A stretch of DNA of 64,000 nucleotides from Microbacterium schleiferi (GTDB lineage Bacteria; Actinomycetota; Actinomycetes; Actinomycetales; Microbacteriaceae): contig NZ_CP064760.1 of NCBI RefSeq assembly GCF_015565955.1, positions 992,001 through 1,056,000 of the forward strand. The letters are read 5' to 3'. Shown here in pieces: positions 25,504 through 34,266 of the stretch. The translations under genes were made by a program, and so were the position numbers. Each line of letters opens with the position of its first letter. Position 1 is the stretch's first letter. The notes beneath the pieces were generated by a model, which made no database searches, was not told the origin of the DNA, and saw only the letters and a program-made list of their open reading frames with translations.

Positions 25504-25564
25504 TGGATCTGATATCAGCTTCTCGCCGCCGCGGCGCCTTGTCAAGGGCCCCCGGTCATGAGTA

Positions 25565-26296
25565 TCAACGGCCGATGTCGGACCCGATCTCCCACGGCGC
25601 GATCGGCGAGTAGGTGAGGATCCACGCCTCGATGTCTTGCATGAGGCCGGTGGCGATCAGGATGCCGATGACGATGAACAGGATGCCCAGCCCCCGCCGG
25701 AACCACCCGTGCGGGTCGGCTGCCCAGCGCATCCGGCGGAGGGCGCGCTGTCCGGCCAGGGCGATCACGAGCAATACGGCCATGAGCCCCACGACGTAGG
25801 CGCCCAGCAGCGCGAGCCCCCGCGCGGGTTCGGCGGGCAGGACGGTGACGATCACGTAGGCGAACAGCGGGCTGCACGAGGTGAAGACCGGGCCGAGCGC
25901 GGCGCCGGTGAGGATCGCGCCGAGTGTGCCGCCGCGACGGTGGGCGGCATCCAGGTTCCGGGCGGAAGCTCCGGTCAGTCCCGTGCGCTGGGAGATGCTG
26001 TCCCACGCGCCGGGAAAGACCGAGAACACGCCGAGGACGATCAGCAGGATGCCGCTGACGACCTGCCAGACCTGGGTGGGGATGTCGATGAGCGCCGTGG
26101 TCGCCCGCAGAAGCAACGTGAAGACCGTGACGCTCGCTCCCAAGGACAGCGTGATGATGATCGCCCGTCGCGTCGCATCCCGGTTCGATGCGCCCTGGAG
26201 CGAGCCGCCGACGATGATCGGCAGAAGCGTCAGCGAGCAGGGTGCGAGGGTCGTCAGCGCCCCCGCCAACAGTGCCCCGGCGAGGGCGGTGATCAT
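25565..26296 (-). CDS. ccdA: CcdA-type cytochrome c biogenesis/disulfide transporter
   Basis: Membrane protein of the CcdA/DsbD family that passes electrons from cytoplasmic thioredoxin to thiol proteins outside the membrane. In 243 residues about six helices are visible, with the paired redox cysteines in LAPCSLTLLP and in TSCSPLFAYV. Its start overlaps the stop of a thioredoxin-like lipoprotein by ATGA, so the lipoprotein is probably its exported redox partner. No cytochrome c synthesis genes are adjacent, so the client may be another secreted thiol protein. Confidence 0.85.
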   Translation of the reverse strand: MITALAGALLAGALTTLAPCSLTLLPIIVGGSLQGASNRDATRRAIIITLSLGASVTVFTLLLRATTALIDIPTQVWQVVSGILLIVLGVFSVFPGAWDSISQRTGLTGASARNLDAAHRRGGTLGAILTGAALGPVFTSCSPLFAYVIVTVLPAEPARGLALLGAYVVGLMAVLLVIALAGQRALRRMRWAADPHGWFRRGLGILFIVIGILIATGLMQDIEAWILTYSPIAPWEIGSDIGR

Positions 26297-26799
26297 CCCT
26301 CGATCGCCTGCGCCTTGATGTCATCCCCGGTGACCGACCCGGTCCACTTCGCCAGTTGTGCGCTGTCCTCGTCGACCTGCACGAACGTGTGCTGCTGGGT
26401 GATGCCGTATTCGCGCTTGAGGTCGGTGGCGGTGTCGTAGTCGATCTTCACGACGGTGAGCCCGTCGGGGACGCCGGCCGTCGTGAGCGAATCCTCTGTC
26501 GCGCGGCAACTCGGGCACCAGTCGGCATGGAAGAAGTAGACCACCGTCGTGCCAGCACGGTCGGCCATCTGGTTCTGGTACTCGTCGAGTGTGAGGTACG
26601 CGCCCGCCGCCATGGCGTCCGCGGACATATCGTCCATCGGCTCGCTGGTGGCCATGTCGTCGGTCGCACCACCGGTCATGACGTCGGCGGGGGTCGATGC
26701 GGGAGTGGCGGCAGCATCGGTGGCGGGGGTGGCGCACGCGGTCAGGCCGAGACCCGCGATCAGGACCAGGGCTGCTGCGGTGGCAGGTGAACGGCGCAT
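26293..26799 (-). CDS. Thioredoxin-fold lipoprotein
   Basis: Exported thiol-disulfide protein of 168 residues. The signal peptide ends in the lipobox GLTAC (about Cys22); a Met- and Asp-rich linker with repeated DDM words follows to about residue 65, then a thioredoxin domain with HADWCPSCRATED, whose WCPSC is the active CxxC. The linker might bind a metal, but this is speculative. CAGGAG lies before the ATG at 26799, which I prefer to the ATG at 26844. It is translationally coupled to ccdA. Confidence 0.82.
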   Translation of the reverse strand: MRRSPATAAALVLIAGLGLTACATPATDAAATPASTPADVMTGGATDDMATSEPMDDMSADAMAAGAYLTLDEYQNQMADRAGTTVVYFFHADWCPSCRATEDSLTTAGVPDGLTVVKIDYDTATDLKREYGITQQHTFVQVDEDSAQLAKWTGSVTGDDIKAQAIEG

Positions 26800-26928
26800 G
26801 GGGACTCCTGTTTCGGTCGGGAGATCATCTCTACCGTCAGTCAACGCGACCGTGCCGTGGTCCTCTACATAACCAGAGAGCTCGTCACGGGTCCGTAAGA
26901 ACTCCCGTGGCCGGCTCCGCGGTGCGGC

Positions 26929-27948
26929 TCAGGCGGGGGTGCTGTCGTCGAGCCCGGTCGCCGGCAGCCGCAGGCTCACCGTGCAGCCGTCGGCCGGCGC
27001 CGTTCCGACGATCGTCACCTCGCCGCCGTGAGCGCGCGCAACCTCGTCGGCGATCGCCAGGCCGAGCCCCATCCCGCGGGCGGATCGAGCTGTGTCGCCG
27101 CGCCACCCGGGCTCGAGAAGGTGGGGAAGATCGCTCGCGGGAATTCCGCCGCATCCGTCCGTGACCGAAACCACGGCATGGTTGGCGTCCCGCGTTGTTG
27201 TAAGAAGAACGCGACCGCCCGCGGGAGTGTGCTGGACGGCGTTGGTGATGATGTTGGTCACGGCGCGAGTGAGTTCGCGAACCTCGACCTCGACGATGTC
27301 GCCGCCGAGGGCCGTTGCCTCGATCTCGACGCCTTCCGCGGCAGCCAGCGGTGAGACCGAGGCCACGGCGTCGGAGACGATGTCATCCAGCGAGGCCGGG
27401 GTGATGTCGCGGCGGCGCTGCGCGTGCAGCCGCGAGAGCTCCACGATGTCATCGACCATCGCATCCAGCCGGTCGACTTCGCGCACGATCCGCGCGGGTG
27501 GGTCCTCGGGGGCGCTGTCTTCGGCAACGGACTCGGCCAGGGCACGGATGCCGGCAAGCGGCGTCCGCAGATCGTGCGAGAGCCAGCGCACCGTTTCCCG
27601 GCGCGAGTCCTCAACCTCGCGGGCGCGCTGCCTGTCGGCCCGTTCGGCGGCTGCTTCCCGCTCGATCGCTCGGGCGCGTCGTGCGAGCACGAGCCCGACC
27701 AGAAGTGCGAGCGGCGCGCAGGCGGCGAGCACGATGAGCAGGGTCTGCGAGGTGTGGTCGTCGATGAGCATCTGACGGGTGGCGACGGCGACACCGGCAG
27801 CCAACGACGCGACGACGACGAAGGGTGCGGCGATCGCCGCGACGACGGGTTTGGACCGCGGGAGGGCGGCGACGATCGCGGTTCCGGCGAGCCCGACTCC
27901 CGCCGTGGTCAGGATCGATAGGACTACCGCGTTCTCATCCGGAGTCAC
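26929..27948 (-). CDS. Sensor histidine kinase
   Basis: Membrane histidine kinase of 339 residues with two or three N-terminal helices and almost no extracellular sensor domain. It then has the phosphoacceptor box [16 protein letters not shown], the N box [15 protein letters not shown], and the G boxes [10 protein letters not shown] and [14 protein letters not shown] small extracellular part suggests sensing in or through the membrane. The GTG start at 27948 overlaps the response regulator stop (GTGA); the frame is open 10 codons further, but coupling favours this start. The stimulus is unknown. Confidence 0.88.
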   Translation of the reverse strand: MTPDENAVVLSILTTAGVGLAGTAIVAALPRSKPVVAAIAAPFVVVASLAAGVAVATRQMLIDDHTSQTLLIVLAACAPLALLVGLVLARRARAIEREAAAERADRQRAREVEDSRRETVRWLSHDLRTPLAGIRALAESVAEDSAPEDPPARIVREVDRLDAMVDDIVELSRLHAQRRRDITPASLDDIVSDAVASVSPLAAAEGVEIEATALGGDIVEVEVRELTRAVTNIITNAVQHTPAGGRVLLTTTRDANHAVVSVTDGCGGIPASDLPHLLEPGWRGDTARSARGMGLGLAIADEVARAHGGEVTIVGTAPADGCTVSLRLPATGLDDSTPA

Positions 27949-28646
27949 GGGCTGACCGCCGTATCGGTCGCATCCCACCGATATCCCTTGCCGAATACCG
28001 TTGCCAACCGCGTCGGGTGGGACGGGTCAGTCTCGATCTTCTCCCGCAGGCGCCGCACGTGCACCGTCACCGTCGAGGGGTCCCCGACGTTCCAGCGCCA
28101 CACCTCGCGGATGAGGTCCTCACGGCTGTGGACGACGCCCGGGTGTTGCAGGAACCAGACCAGAAGGTCGAACTCGCGGGACGTGAGTGAGAGGCTTTCC
28201 CCGCCTCGGAGGGCGCGGCCGGCGGCGACCTCGACACGCAGGTCGCCGTCGACGAGAACGCCGGAGGGCTCGGCCGCTGTCGCGGTCGTGCGGCGCAGCA
28301 GCGAGCGGATGCGCAGGTCCAGCTCGCGGAGACTGTAGGGCTTGGTGATGTAGTCGTCAGCGCCGGCCAGGAGGCCCTGGACTCTCTCGTGCTCCTGTGT
28401 GCGCGCGGTCACCATGATGAGGGGGAGGTCCCGTCGCATCGCGCGAAGTCGTCTGGTCACGTCGAGTCCACTCATGCCGGGGAGCATCAGATCGAGGAGG
28501 ACGAGGTCGACGGGGGCCTCGGCGAAACGTGAGACGGCGTCATCGCCGTCACCGACGGCGATGACCTCGTGTCCGGCGCGGGTCAGGTACGCGGCCACGG
28601 TCTCGCGCATCGTCCGATCATCCTCGACGAGCATCAGACGCACCAC
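27945..28646 (-). CDS. OmpR/PhoB-type response regulator
   Basis: Two-component transcription regulator of 233 residues: a receiver domain ([17 protein letters not shown], phosphoacceptor Asp in [10 protein letters not shown], Lys in [11 protein letters not shown]) and a C-terminal winged helix ([15 protein letters not shown] to [15 protein letters not shown]). It is followed by its kinase through a GTGA overlap. I start it at the GTG at 28646, 6 nt after TATAGT. It is divergent from the FKBP gene; the regulon cannot be read from here. Confidence 0.9.
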   Translation of the reverse strand: MVRLMLVEDDRTMRETVAAYLTRAGHEVIAVGDGDDAVSRFAEAPVDLVLLDLMLPGMSGLDVTRRLRAMRRDLPLIMVTARTQEHERVQGLLAGADDYITKPYSLRELDLRIRSLLRRTTATAAEPSGVLVDGDLRVEVAAGRALRGGESLSLTSREFDLLVWFLQHPGVVHSREDLIREVWRWNVGDPSTVTVHVRRLREKIETDPSHPTRLATVFGKGYRWDATDTAVSP

Positions 28647-28652
28647 GCGCCC

Positions 28653-28658
28653 ACTATA
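28653..28658 (-). promoter_or_regulatory. -10 hexamer of leaderless response regulator gene
   Basis: TATAGT on the minus strand, 6 nt before the GTG at 28646; the best -10 match among the leaderless starts. Confidence 0.5.
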
Positions 28659-28800
28659 GGCATCCGTGGGCTGCCCGCCGCCGGCACAGGCGTTGACGTC
28701 AGCAGTTCGTAAGTTCTTGCGCTCGAGTCGGTCGCGCGGTCCAGCCCGCGCGCGTGATGCCGCGTTGCGCGCCGCGACCGGCTCTGGTGGGATGGTGAGC

Positions 28801-29167
28801 ATGACTGATGACCGCACCAAGCCCGACATCGATGCCCCCAGGGCCCTGCTCCGTCCGACCTCGTCATTCGTGACCTGATCGTCGGTGAGGGCGCCGAGGC
28901 GAAGCCCGGTGACAGCGTCACCGTGCACTACGTGGGCGTCGAGTATGACTCGGGGAGGAGTTCGACTCGTCGTGGAACCGTGGGGAGAGTATCCAATTCC
29001 CGCTGCGCGGATTGATTCAGGGGTGGCAGGACGGCATCCCGGGCATGCGTGAGGGCGGTCGCCGCGAACTCGTCATTCCGCCGCACCTGGCCTATGGTCC
29101 CGCCGGCGGCCACTTCCTCGGCGGAAAGACCCTCATCTTCATCATCGATCTGATCTCGGTCGGCTGA
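28801..29167 (+). CDS. FKBP-type peptidyl-prolyl isomerase (two frameshifts)
   Basis: Prolyl cis-trans isomerase that speeds protein folding. The corrected 122 residues give a single FKBP domain: GDSVTVHYVGVEYDSGEEFD, QFPLRGLIQGWQDGIPGM and REGGRRELVIPPHLAYGP. The frame is broken at the C5 run 28835-28839 (DAPQGPAPSDLVIRD restored by one C) and at the G4 run 28952-28955 (YDSGEEFDSS restored by one G). Translated as written it stops after 25 residues. No signal peptide is seen, so it is cytoplasmic. A strong hairpin terminator follows. Confidence 0.82.
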
Positions 29168-29178
29168 GTTTCTCTCAC

Positions 29179-29210
29179 GCGGCGGCGGATGCCTCGGCAT
29201 CCGCCGCCGC
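29179..29210 (+). terminator. Terminator after the FKBP gene
   Basis: GCGGCGGCGGATGCC (29179-29193), loop TC, GGCATCCGCCGCCGC (29196-29210): a 15-bp perfect stem 12 nt after the stop, without a T tract. Confidence 0.65.
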
Positions 29211-29341
29211 GTCATGTCTGCGGATGACCGTGCGGTGACAAACGGGGAAATTTTTCCATTCACGGGAATAGAGCGCCCGGGCTGTGCCGTTGGGCCTCTT
29301 GTCGCCGCATGGTGACCCAGACAAACTCCCGAGGAGAAACT
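29211..29341 (+). promoter_or_regulatory. AT-rich leader and promoter region of the YceI gene
   Basis: Holds GGGGAAATTTTTCCATT near 29244-29260, strikingly AT-rich for this genome, then AATAGA and about 70 nt of leader ending in GAGGAG before the ATG at 29342. A promoter is likely here, but I cannot place the -35 and -10 boxes with confidence. Confidence 0.35.
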
Positions 29342-29905
29342 ATGACCGAAACGACGACCGTCGAGATCCCCGGCTACCGCGTCGGTACGTGGCAGCTGGA
29401 TGCGTCGCACAGCGAGGTTCGCTTCACCGTTCGGCACATGATGATCTCGAAGGTGCGTGGCACCTTCGGTATGAAGAGCGCGACGTTCGTGACTCCCGCG
29501 AACCCGCTCGAGACCACCGTGACCGCCTCGGTCGACGTGACCTCCGTCGACACCAACGACGAGGGGCGTGACAACCACCTCCGTTCGGCTGACTTCTTCG
29601 ACGCCGAGCAGTACCCCACGATGGACTTCGTCTCCACCGGCGTGCGTATCGAGGACGGCGACTTCTTCGTCGACGGCGACCTCACCCTTCACGGCATCAC
29701 CAAGCCCGTGACCTTCGAGGTGGAGTTCGGCGGCTTCGGTACCGACCCGTGGGGCAACTACAAGGCAGGCGCCACCGCCAAGGCTGTCATCAACCGCGAG
29801 GAGTTCGGCCTGAACTGGAACGCCGCGCTGGAGACCGGCGGCGTGCTGGTGGGCAAGGACGTCACGATCGAACTCGACCTGCAGGGTTCCCTCCAGGCCG
29901 ACTGA
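29342..29905 (+). CDS. YceI family protein
   Basis: Lipocalin-like beta-barrel protein of 187 residues, a family that binds isoprenoid-like lipids. Landmarks are YRVGTWQLDASHSEVRFTVR, RDNHLRSADFFDAEQYPTM and GDLTLHGITKPVTFEVEF. It has no signal peptide, so it is probably cytoplasmic, as in many actinobacteria. GAGGAGAAAC precedes the ATG at 29342. A long terminator follows, so it forms a single-gene unit. Confidence 0.92.
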   Translation: MTETTTVEIPGYRVGTWQLDASHSEVRFTVRHMMISKVRGTFGMKSATFVTPANPLETTVTASVDVTSVDTNDEGRDNHLRSADFFDAEQYPTMDFVSTGVRIEDGDFFVDGDLTLHGITKPVTFEVEFGGFGTDPWGNYKAGATAKAVINREEFGLNWNAALETGGVLVGKDVTIELDLQGSLQAD

Positions 29906-29919
29906 GGTTCGAGCCACAA

Positions 29920-29961
29920 CGACGGCGGGGCGGATGCTGCGGCATCCGCCCCGCCGTCGTC
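29920..29961. terminator. 19-bp terminator hairpin after the YceI gene
   Basis: Left arm 29920-29938 (starts ACGACGGCGGGGCGGATGC), loop TGCG, right arm 29943-29961: a perfect 19-bp stem. It lies between the convergent YceI and MFS genes and can serve both. Confidence 0.75.
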
Positions 29962-29975
29962 CGTGCTGCGCGCGA

Positions 29976-31283
29976 TCAGGGAACCGGATTGTCGGCGTCG
30001 TAAGCCCGGAACCCGGGACTCAGGCGCACCAGCGTCGTCACGATCGCGAGGATGAGCAGCCCACCCAGCAGCGGCGGAAACCAGAGAGTCGTGACGGTCG
30101 CGAGAGTGCCCGCGTAGAGCGCGCCGACCCGGGGTCCTCCGGCGACGACCACGATGAAGATGCCCTGGAGCCTGCCCCGGATGCTGTCGGGAACTGCGGA
30201 CTGCATCATCGTCGATCGGTAGATGGCGCTCACGTTGTCTGCCCCACCGGCCACGACCAGCACCAGCACCGCGAGCGCGATCAGCGGAATGTTCGGTGAG
30301 GTCTCGCTCACGCCGGTCGGGGCGCCGACGCCGAAGGCCCCCGCCAGCAGCACGCCGCCGAAGACCACGATGGCGCCGCCGTAGACGAGGATCGCGAGTT
30401 CGATTCCCAGCCCGTGCGCACGATATCGCCCGATGCGACCCGAGAAGAGGCTCGAGAGGAATGCGCCGGCGGCGAATGCCGCGGTGAGGACGCCGGTGGT
30501 GATCGGGCCGCCTCCGAGGAGGACGGCGCCGATCGCCGGGAAAAGGGCGAGCGGCTGCCCGAACGTCATCGCGGTGATATCGAGGATGTACTGCAGCCGG
30601 ATGTTTGCCGCCCGCCGCAGGAAGGCGATGCCGTCACGGAGTGACTCGAGGCCGGGCCGAACGATCTCGCCTTCGGGAACGATGCGGGGGAGCGTCCAGA
30701 GGCCGAGGAACAGCGAGGTCATCAGGACGACATCCACGGAGTACGTCCATGCGTAGCCGACTGTCGCGACCAGAACGCCAGCGAGAGCGGGGCCTGCCAT
30801 CACCATGATGCCGACCGTGATCCCCTGCAGGGCAGCTGCCGCGGGCAGAAGCTGACGCGGAAGGAGCCGGGGAACGATCGCGGAGCGCGTTGCGAGCACC
30901 ACCGAGTTCGCTGCCGAGTTGACGATGCTCAAGGTATAGAGCGACCACACCGACTCGAGCTGCGTCCAGGCGAGGATCGCCAGCGCGGCGGTGGACACGA
31001 ACGTGATGCTCGCGGCCAATAGGGCCACCAAGCGTCTGTCGAACGCGTCAGCGAGCATCCCGCCGTACAGCCCGGCGATGACCATCGGCACGAGCCCGAC
31101 CACGGCGATCATCGAGACGGCGAAGGTGCTCTGCGTGAGGTCGTACACGTGCAGCATGACGGCGACGATGGTGAGTTGACCGCCGAGGCCCGCGAGCGTG
31201 GACCCGATCCACAGCCGTGCGAACGCGGGGCTGGCGCGGAAGGGCCGGAGATCGAGGAACTGGTCACGCGAGAGGCGTGCCAT
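29976..31283 (-). CDS. MFS transporter, EntS-like
   Basis: Major facilitator superfamily exporter of 435 residues with about twelve helices. The opening FRASPAFARLWIGSTLAGLG and the loop GLYGGMLADAFDRRLVALL resemble the MFS_3 group, which includes the enterobactin exporter EntS and macrolide efflux proteins. The substrate is unknown and no siderophore genes are adjacent. The start ATG touches the stop of the DUF167 gene (TGATG), so the two are coupled. Confidence 0.85.
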   Translation of the reverse strand: MARLSRDQFLDLRPFRASPAFARLWIGSTLAGLGGQLTIVAVMLHVYDLTQSTFAVSMIAVVGLVPMVIAGLYGGMLADAFDRRLVALLAASITFVSTAALAILAWTQLESVWSLYTLSIVNSAANSVVLATRSAIVPRLLPRQLLPAAAALQGITVGIMVMAGPALAGVLVATVGYAWTYSVDVVLMTSLFLGLWTLPRIVPEGEIVRPGLESLRDGIAFLRRAANIRLQYILDITAMTFGQPLALFPAIGAVLLGGGPITTGVLTAAFAAGAFLSSLFSGRIGRYRAHGLGIELAILVYGGAIVVFGGVLLAGAFGVGAPTGVSETSPNIPLIALAVLVLVVAGGADNVSAIYRSTMMQSAVPDSIRGRLQGIFIVVVAGGPRVGALYAGTLATVTTLWFPPLLGGLLILAIVTTLVRLSPGFRAYDADNPVP

Positions 31284-31504
31284 CAGATGTCGACCTCGAC
31301 CTGCTTGATGCGGGCCGAATGCCCCCGCACGATAGAGACGCGGCTCGGCGAGGTGCCGAAGTGCTCGGCAAGCACCCGGGGGAGAGCGGCGTTGGCAGCG
31401 CCCTCGCGGCCCGGCTCACGGAGATAGACGACGAGATCGGTTCCCACCGTCTCGACCAGGGGACCGCGCCGGCTCCCGGGTTTTACTCGAACGGTGATGC
31501 GCAC
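31283..31504 (-). CDS. DUF167 (YggU-like) family protein
   Basis: Small conserved protein of 73 residues with the family core VRVKPGSRRGPLVE and LREPGREGAANAALPRVLAE, ending in the basic patch IVRGHSARIKQVEVDI. The function is unknown. It begins at GTG 31504, 6 nt after TAGCCT, another leaderless-type start, and is coupled to the MFS gene. It is divergent from rpsO. Confidence 0.85.
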   Translation of the reverse strand: MRITVRVKPGSRRGPLVETVGTDLVVYLREPGREGAANAALPRVLAEHFGTSPSRVSIVRGHSARIKQVEVDI

Positions 31505-31510
31505 CCGACG

Positions 31511-31516
31511 AGGCTA
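31511..31516 (-). promoter_or_regulatory. -10 hexamer of leaderless DUF167 gene
   Basis: TAGCCT on the minus strand, 6 nt before the GTG at 31504. Confidence 0.45.
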
Positions 31517-31553
31517 CTCTGGCGCTCGCTCGTGGGTGCGTCTTCGATGCTGG

Positions 31554-31559
31554 TAGACT
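31554..31559 (+). promoter_or_regulatory. -10 box of rpsO
   Basis: TAGACT, preceded by TGG. It gives an rpsO leader of about 85 nt, long enough for the S15 autoregulatory structure known in other bacteria, though I cannot identify that structure here. Confidence 0.45.
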
Positions 31560-31649
31560 TGTGCGGTTGCCGTTCGATCGGCCGCGGATGAAGAGAGCTC
31601 GCACATCAGGTGACGGGCGCCGCGCAACGAGGAGAGAGGGGATCGTTCT

Positions 31650-31919
31650 ATGGCACTGGAAGCAGAAGTCAAGAAGGCGATCATCGAAGAGTATGCAACG
31701 CACCCCGGTGACACCGGATCCCCCGAGGTGCAGGTCGCGCTCATGACGCAGCGCATCAAGGACCTCACGGAGCACCTGAAGGAGCACAAGCACGACCACC
31801 ACTCGCGTCGTGGTCTGTTCCTGCTCGTGGGTCAGCGCCGTCGTCTGCTCGGCTACCTTCAGGACATCGACATCGCACGGTACCGTTCGTTGATCGAGCG
31901 CCTGGGTCTTCGCCGCTAA
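31650..31919 (+). CDS. rpsO: 30S ribosomal protein S15
   Basis: Primary 16S rRNA-binding protein of the small subunit platform. The 89 residues show the normal family sequence: [40 protein letters not shown] and [25 protein letters not shown] lies before the ATG at 31650. A strong terminator directly follows, so it is transcribed alone; pnp, often next to rpsO in bacteria, is 15.8 kb downstream here. Confidence 0.98.
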   Translation: MALEAEVKKAIIEEYATHPGDTGSPEVQVALMTQRIKDLTEHLKEHKHDHHSRRGLFLLVGQRRRLLGYLQDIDIARYRSLIERLGLRR

Positions 31920-31949
31920 CGCAGCGCACCCGCGTATATCGCTTTCTCG

Positions 31950-31980
31950 AAGGGCCGCCCCACGGTGTGGGGCGGCCCTT
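31950..31980 (+). terminator. Intrinsic terminator of rpsO
   Basis: AAGGGCCGCCCCAC (31950-31963), loop GGT, GTGGGGCGGCCCTT (31967-31980), then T: a 14-bp perfect stem with a short T tail. Confidence 0.9.
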
Positions 31981-32003
31981 TGTCATGTCCGGGGCGGGAA
32001 GAG

Positions 32004-32032
32004 TTGCTCCGATGATCGCCGACGAGTAATGT
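32004..32032 (+). promoter_or_regulatory. efeUOB promoter
   Basis: -35 TTGCTC (32004-32009), 17-bp spacer, -10 TAATGT (32027-32032). The start of transcription would fall near 32039, just ahead of the iron box. Confidence 0.65.
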
Positions 32033-32042
32033 CTCGGATGAC

Positions 32043-32061
32043 TTAGGTAAGCCTTACCGAC
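32043..32061 (+). promoter_or_regulatory. Iron box (IdeR/DmdR/DtxR-type operator)
   Basis: TTAGGTAAGCCTTACCGAC, with the palindromic core GGTAAGCCTTACC. It closely matches the 19-bp operator consensus of DtxR/IdeR iron repressors (TTAGGTTAGSCTAACCTAA). Placed a few bases after the predicted transcription start of efeU, it should block transcription when iron is plentiful. Confidence 0.85.
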
Positions 32062-32089
32062 ATAAATCCGTCCCACCTCGAGGTTCTTC

Positions 32090-33051
32090 GTGCTCGCGAG
32101 CTTTCTCATCGGCCTTCGCGAAGGTCTGGAGGCCGCGCTTGTCGTCGGCATCTTGATCGCGTACCTCACGCAGCTGCAGCGACGCGATGTCCTGCCGCGC
32201 CTCTGGCTGGGCGTCGGGGAGCAGTTGCGCTCGCCCTCGCGATCGGAGCGTTCTTCACGTTCGGTACCTACGCGCTGACCTTCGAAGCCCAGGAGATCAT
32301 CGGCGGCACGCTGTCGCTGCTGGCTGTCGCGATGGTGACCTGGATGGTCTTCTGGATGCAGGCCCATGCGCGAACGCTGGCGGGAGGTCTGCGCAGCGGC
32401 GTCGACCGGGCTATCGCGACCGGGGGACTGTGGGGAATCGTCGTCCTCGGGTTCGTGTCCGTCGCTCGAGAGGGCGTCGAGACGACACTCCTGCTGTGGT
32501 CGATGGTGCAGTCGCTGGGCAATACGCCGGAGGCTCTCGCGGGCGCCGTTCTCGGCATCCTCTGCGCGGCAGTTCTCGGGTGGCTTGTCGCCCGCGGGAT
32601 GCTGCGCCTGAACCTCCGGCTCTTCTTCACGTGGACGGGTGCGTTTCTGATCCTCGTCGCCGCGGGGGTCCTCGCGTATGGGATTGGCGATCTGCAGGAA
32701 GCTGGCGTGCTGCCCGGGCCTTTCACCGCGATAGCCCCGGTCCAGGACACTGGCGTGGTCGCGGTTGGCTGGGCAGCTTTCCCCTTCGGCTGGGCATTCG
32801 ATCTGACCGGAGTCTTCGACCCAGTGAGTGCCCCTGCTGTCATCCTGCAGGCGACCATCGGCTTCACCGCGCGCATGAGCTGGCTGCAGGTGATCGCCTG
32901 GGGCCTCTACGTCGCCATCGTCGGCACGGTGTTTCTCGCCCGCGCGTTCGCGGCACGCCCGCGGCCCACGCCCGCCCCTCTTGCCCCGAGCATCCGCTCG
33001 TCCGATCTCACTCCCCACAGCAAGGAGACCCATGAAGACTCTCTCTCGTAG
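32090..33051 (+). CDS. efeU: Iron permease EfeU, FTR1 family (frameshifted)
   Basis: Membrane permease of the EfeUOB iron-uptake system, related to yeast Ftr1p. The GTG start gives [20 protein letters not shown], whose REGLE is the first iron-binding motif; the second is [15 protein letters not shown]. The corrected protein is 320 residues with about seven helices. The frame is lost at the G4 run 32216-32219; one extra G restores [17 protein letters not shown]. The gene ends with a polar tail overlapping the start of efeO by 20 bp. It lies behind an iron box. Confidence 0.87.
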
Positions 33052-34264
33052 CCTGGCGCTCGTTGCGGCGACCGCAGCCGGTTCCCTCATCCTCGCCGGG
33101 TGCGTCGCCCGGGCCGATCAGGCCTCCGGTGACGCGCTCACTGTCACCTCCACGGATGACGCGTGCGAGATTTCGGCAGCCAGCACGACCAGCGGCACCC
33201 TGAACTTCGAGGTCACCAACGCCGGATCGGAGACCACCGAGTTCTACCTTCTTGCCAGCGACGGGCTGCGGATCGTCGGCGAGGTCGAGAACATCGCCCC
33301 CGGCGCGTCCCGAACCCTCACGGTGCTGGCCCAGCCGGGCGACTACTACACGCTGTGCAAGCCCGGGATGGTCGGCGAGGGTGTGGGCCGTGCCGCGTTC
33401 ACGGTCAGCGGAGATGCTGTCACGGTGGATGCCGAAGATGCCGAGCTCAAGCAGCAGGCTGTCGACCTGTACGCGGCGTTCGTCAAGGATCAGGTCGGAC
33501 AACTGGTGCCGGCTGTGGACGAGTTCGTCGCCGCCTATGTGGCCGGCGACGACGAGACCGCCCGCGAGATGTTCCCCCAGGTGCGGGCGTACTACGAGCG
33601 CATCGAACCTGTCGCCGAGTCGCTGGGCGATCTGGACCCGCGCATCGACTTCCGCGAGGTCGACGCTGTCGCCGATGGAATCGACTGGACCGGCTTCCAT
33701 CGCATCGAGAAGGACCTCTGGGTCCCTGCTTCCGATGCTCTCAACTCCGATGGTGCAACGTCGGCATGGAAGGACTGGGCGCCCTCGACGCCTGAGCAGC
33801 GTGCCGATTTCGGTGACCTGCTCATCGCGGACGTGCAGGAGCTCTACGACTACGTGCACAGCGAGGAATTCGTCGACGCCCTCGAATCGCAGGGCATCGC
33901 GGGGATCTCCAATGGCGCTATCGCGCTGCTGGACGAGGTCGCGACCGGCAAGATCAGCGGCGAGGAGGACTGGTGGTCGGGTACCGACCTGTACGACTTC
34001 GCTGCCAACGTCGAGGGCTCGAAGATGGCCTTCTCGCTCGTGCGGGACTTCGCCGTCGCAAGCGGGCCCGACGGGGAGGAACTCGTCGCGCAGATCGACG
34101 ACGGCTACGCCCGGCTTGACGCGGAGCTGGCGGCATTCGGATCGCTCAGCGACGGATTCGTCGCCTACGGCGCGTTGACGGAGGCCGACAAGCGCGCACT
34201 TTCTGATCAGATCAATGCGCTCGCCGAGCCGCTCTCGCAACTGACGGCGACCGTTCTGGAGTGA
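33032..34264 (+). CDS. efeO: Iron uptake lipoprotein EfeO
   Basis: Exported iron-binding component of EfeUOB, 410 residues. The signal peptide ends with the lipobox LILAGC. A cupredoxin-like domain covers roughly residues 35-140, and a C-terminal M75/imelysin-type domain holds the HxxE motif in GFHRIEKDLW. AAGGAG precedes the ATG at 33032. EfeO overlaps efeU at its start and efeB at its end, as expected for a coupled operon. Confidence 0.92.
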   Translation: MKTLSRSLALVAATAAGSLILAGCVARADQASGDALTVTSTDDACEISAASTTSGTLNFEVTNAGSETTEFYLLASDGLRIVGEVENIAPGASRTLTVLAQPGDYYTLCKPGMVGEGVGRAAFTVSGDAVTVDAEDAELKQQAVDLYAAFVKDQVGQLVPAVDEFVAAYVAGDDETAREMFPQVRAYYERIEPVAESLGDLDPRIDFREVDAVADGIDWTGFHRIEKDLWVPASDALNSDGATSAWKDWAPSTPEQRADFGDLLIADVQELYDYVHSEEFVDALESQGIAGISNGAIALLDEVATGKISGEEDWWSGTDLYDFAANVEGSKMAFSLVRDFAVASGPDGEELVAQIDDGYARLDAELAAFGSLSDGFVAYGALTEADKRALSDQINALAEPLSQLTATVLE

Positions 34265-34266
34265 TC

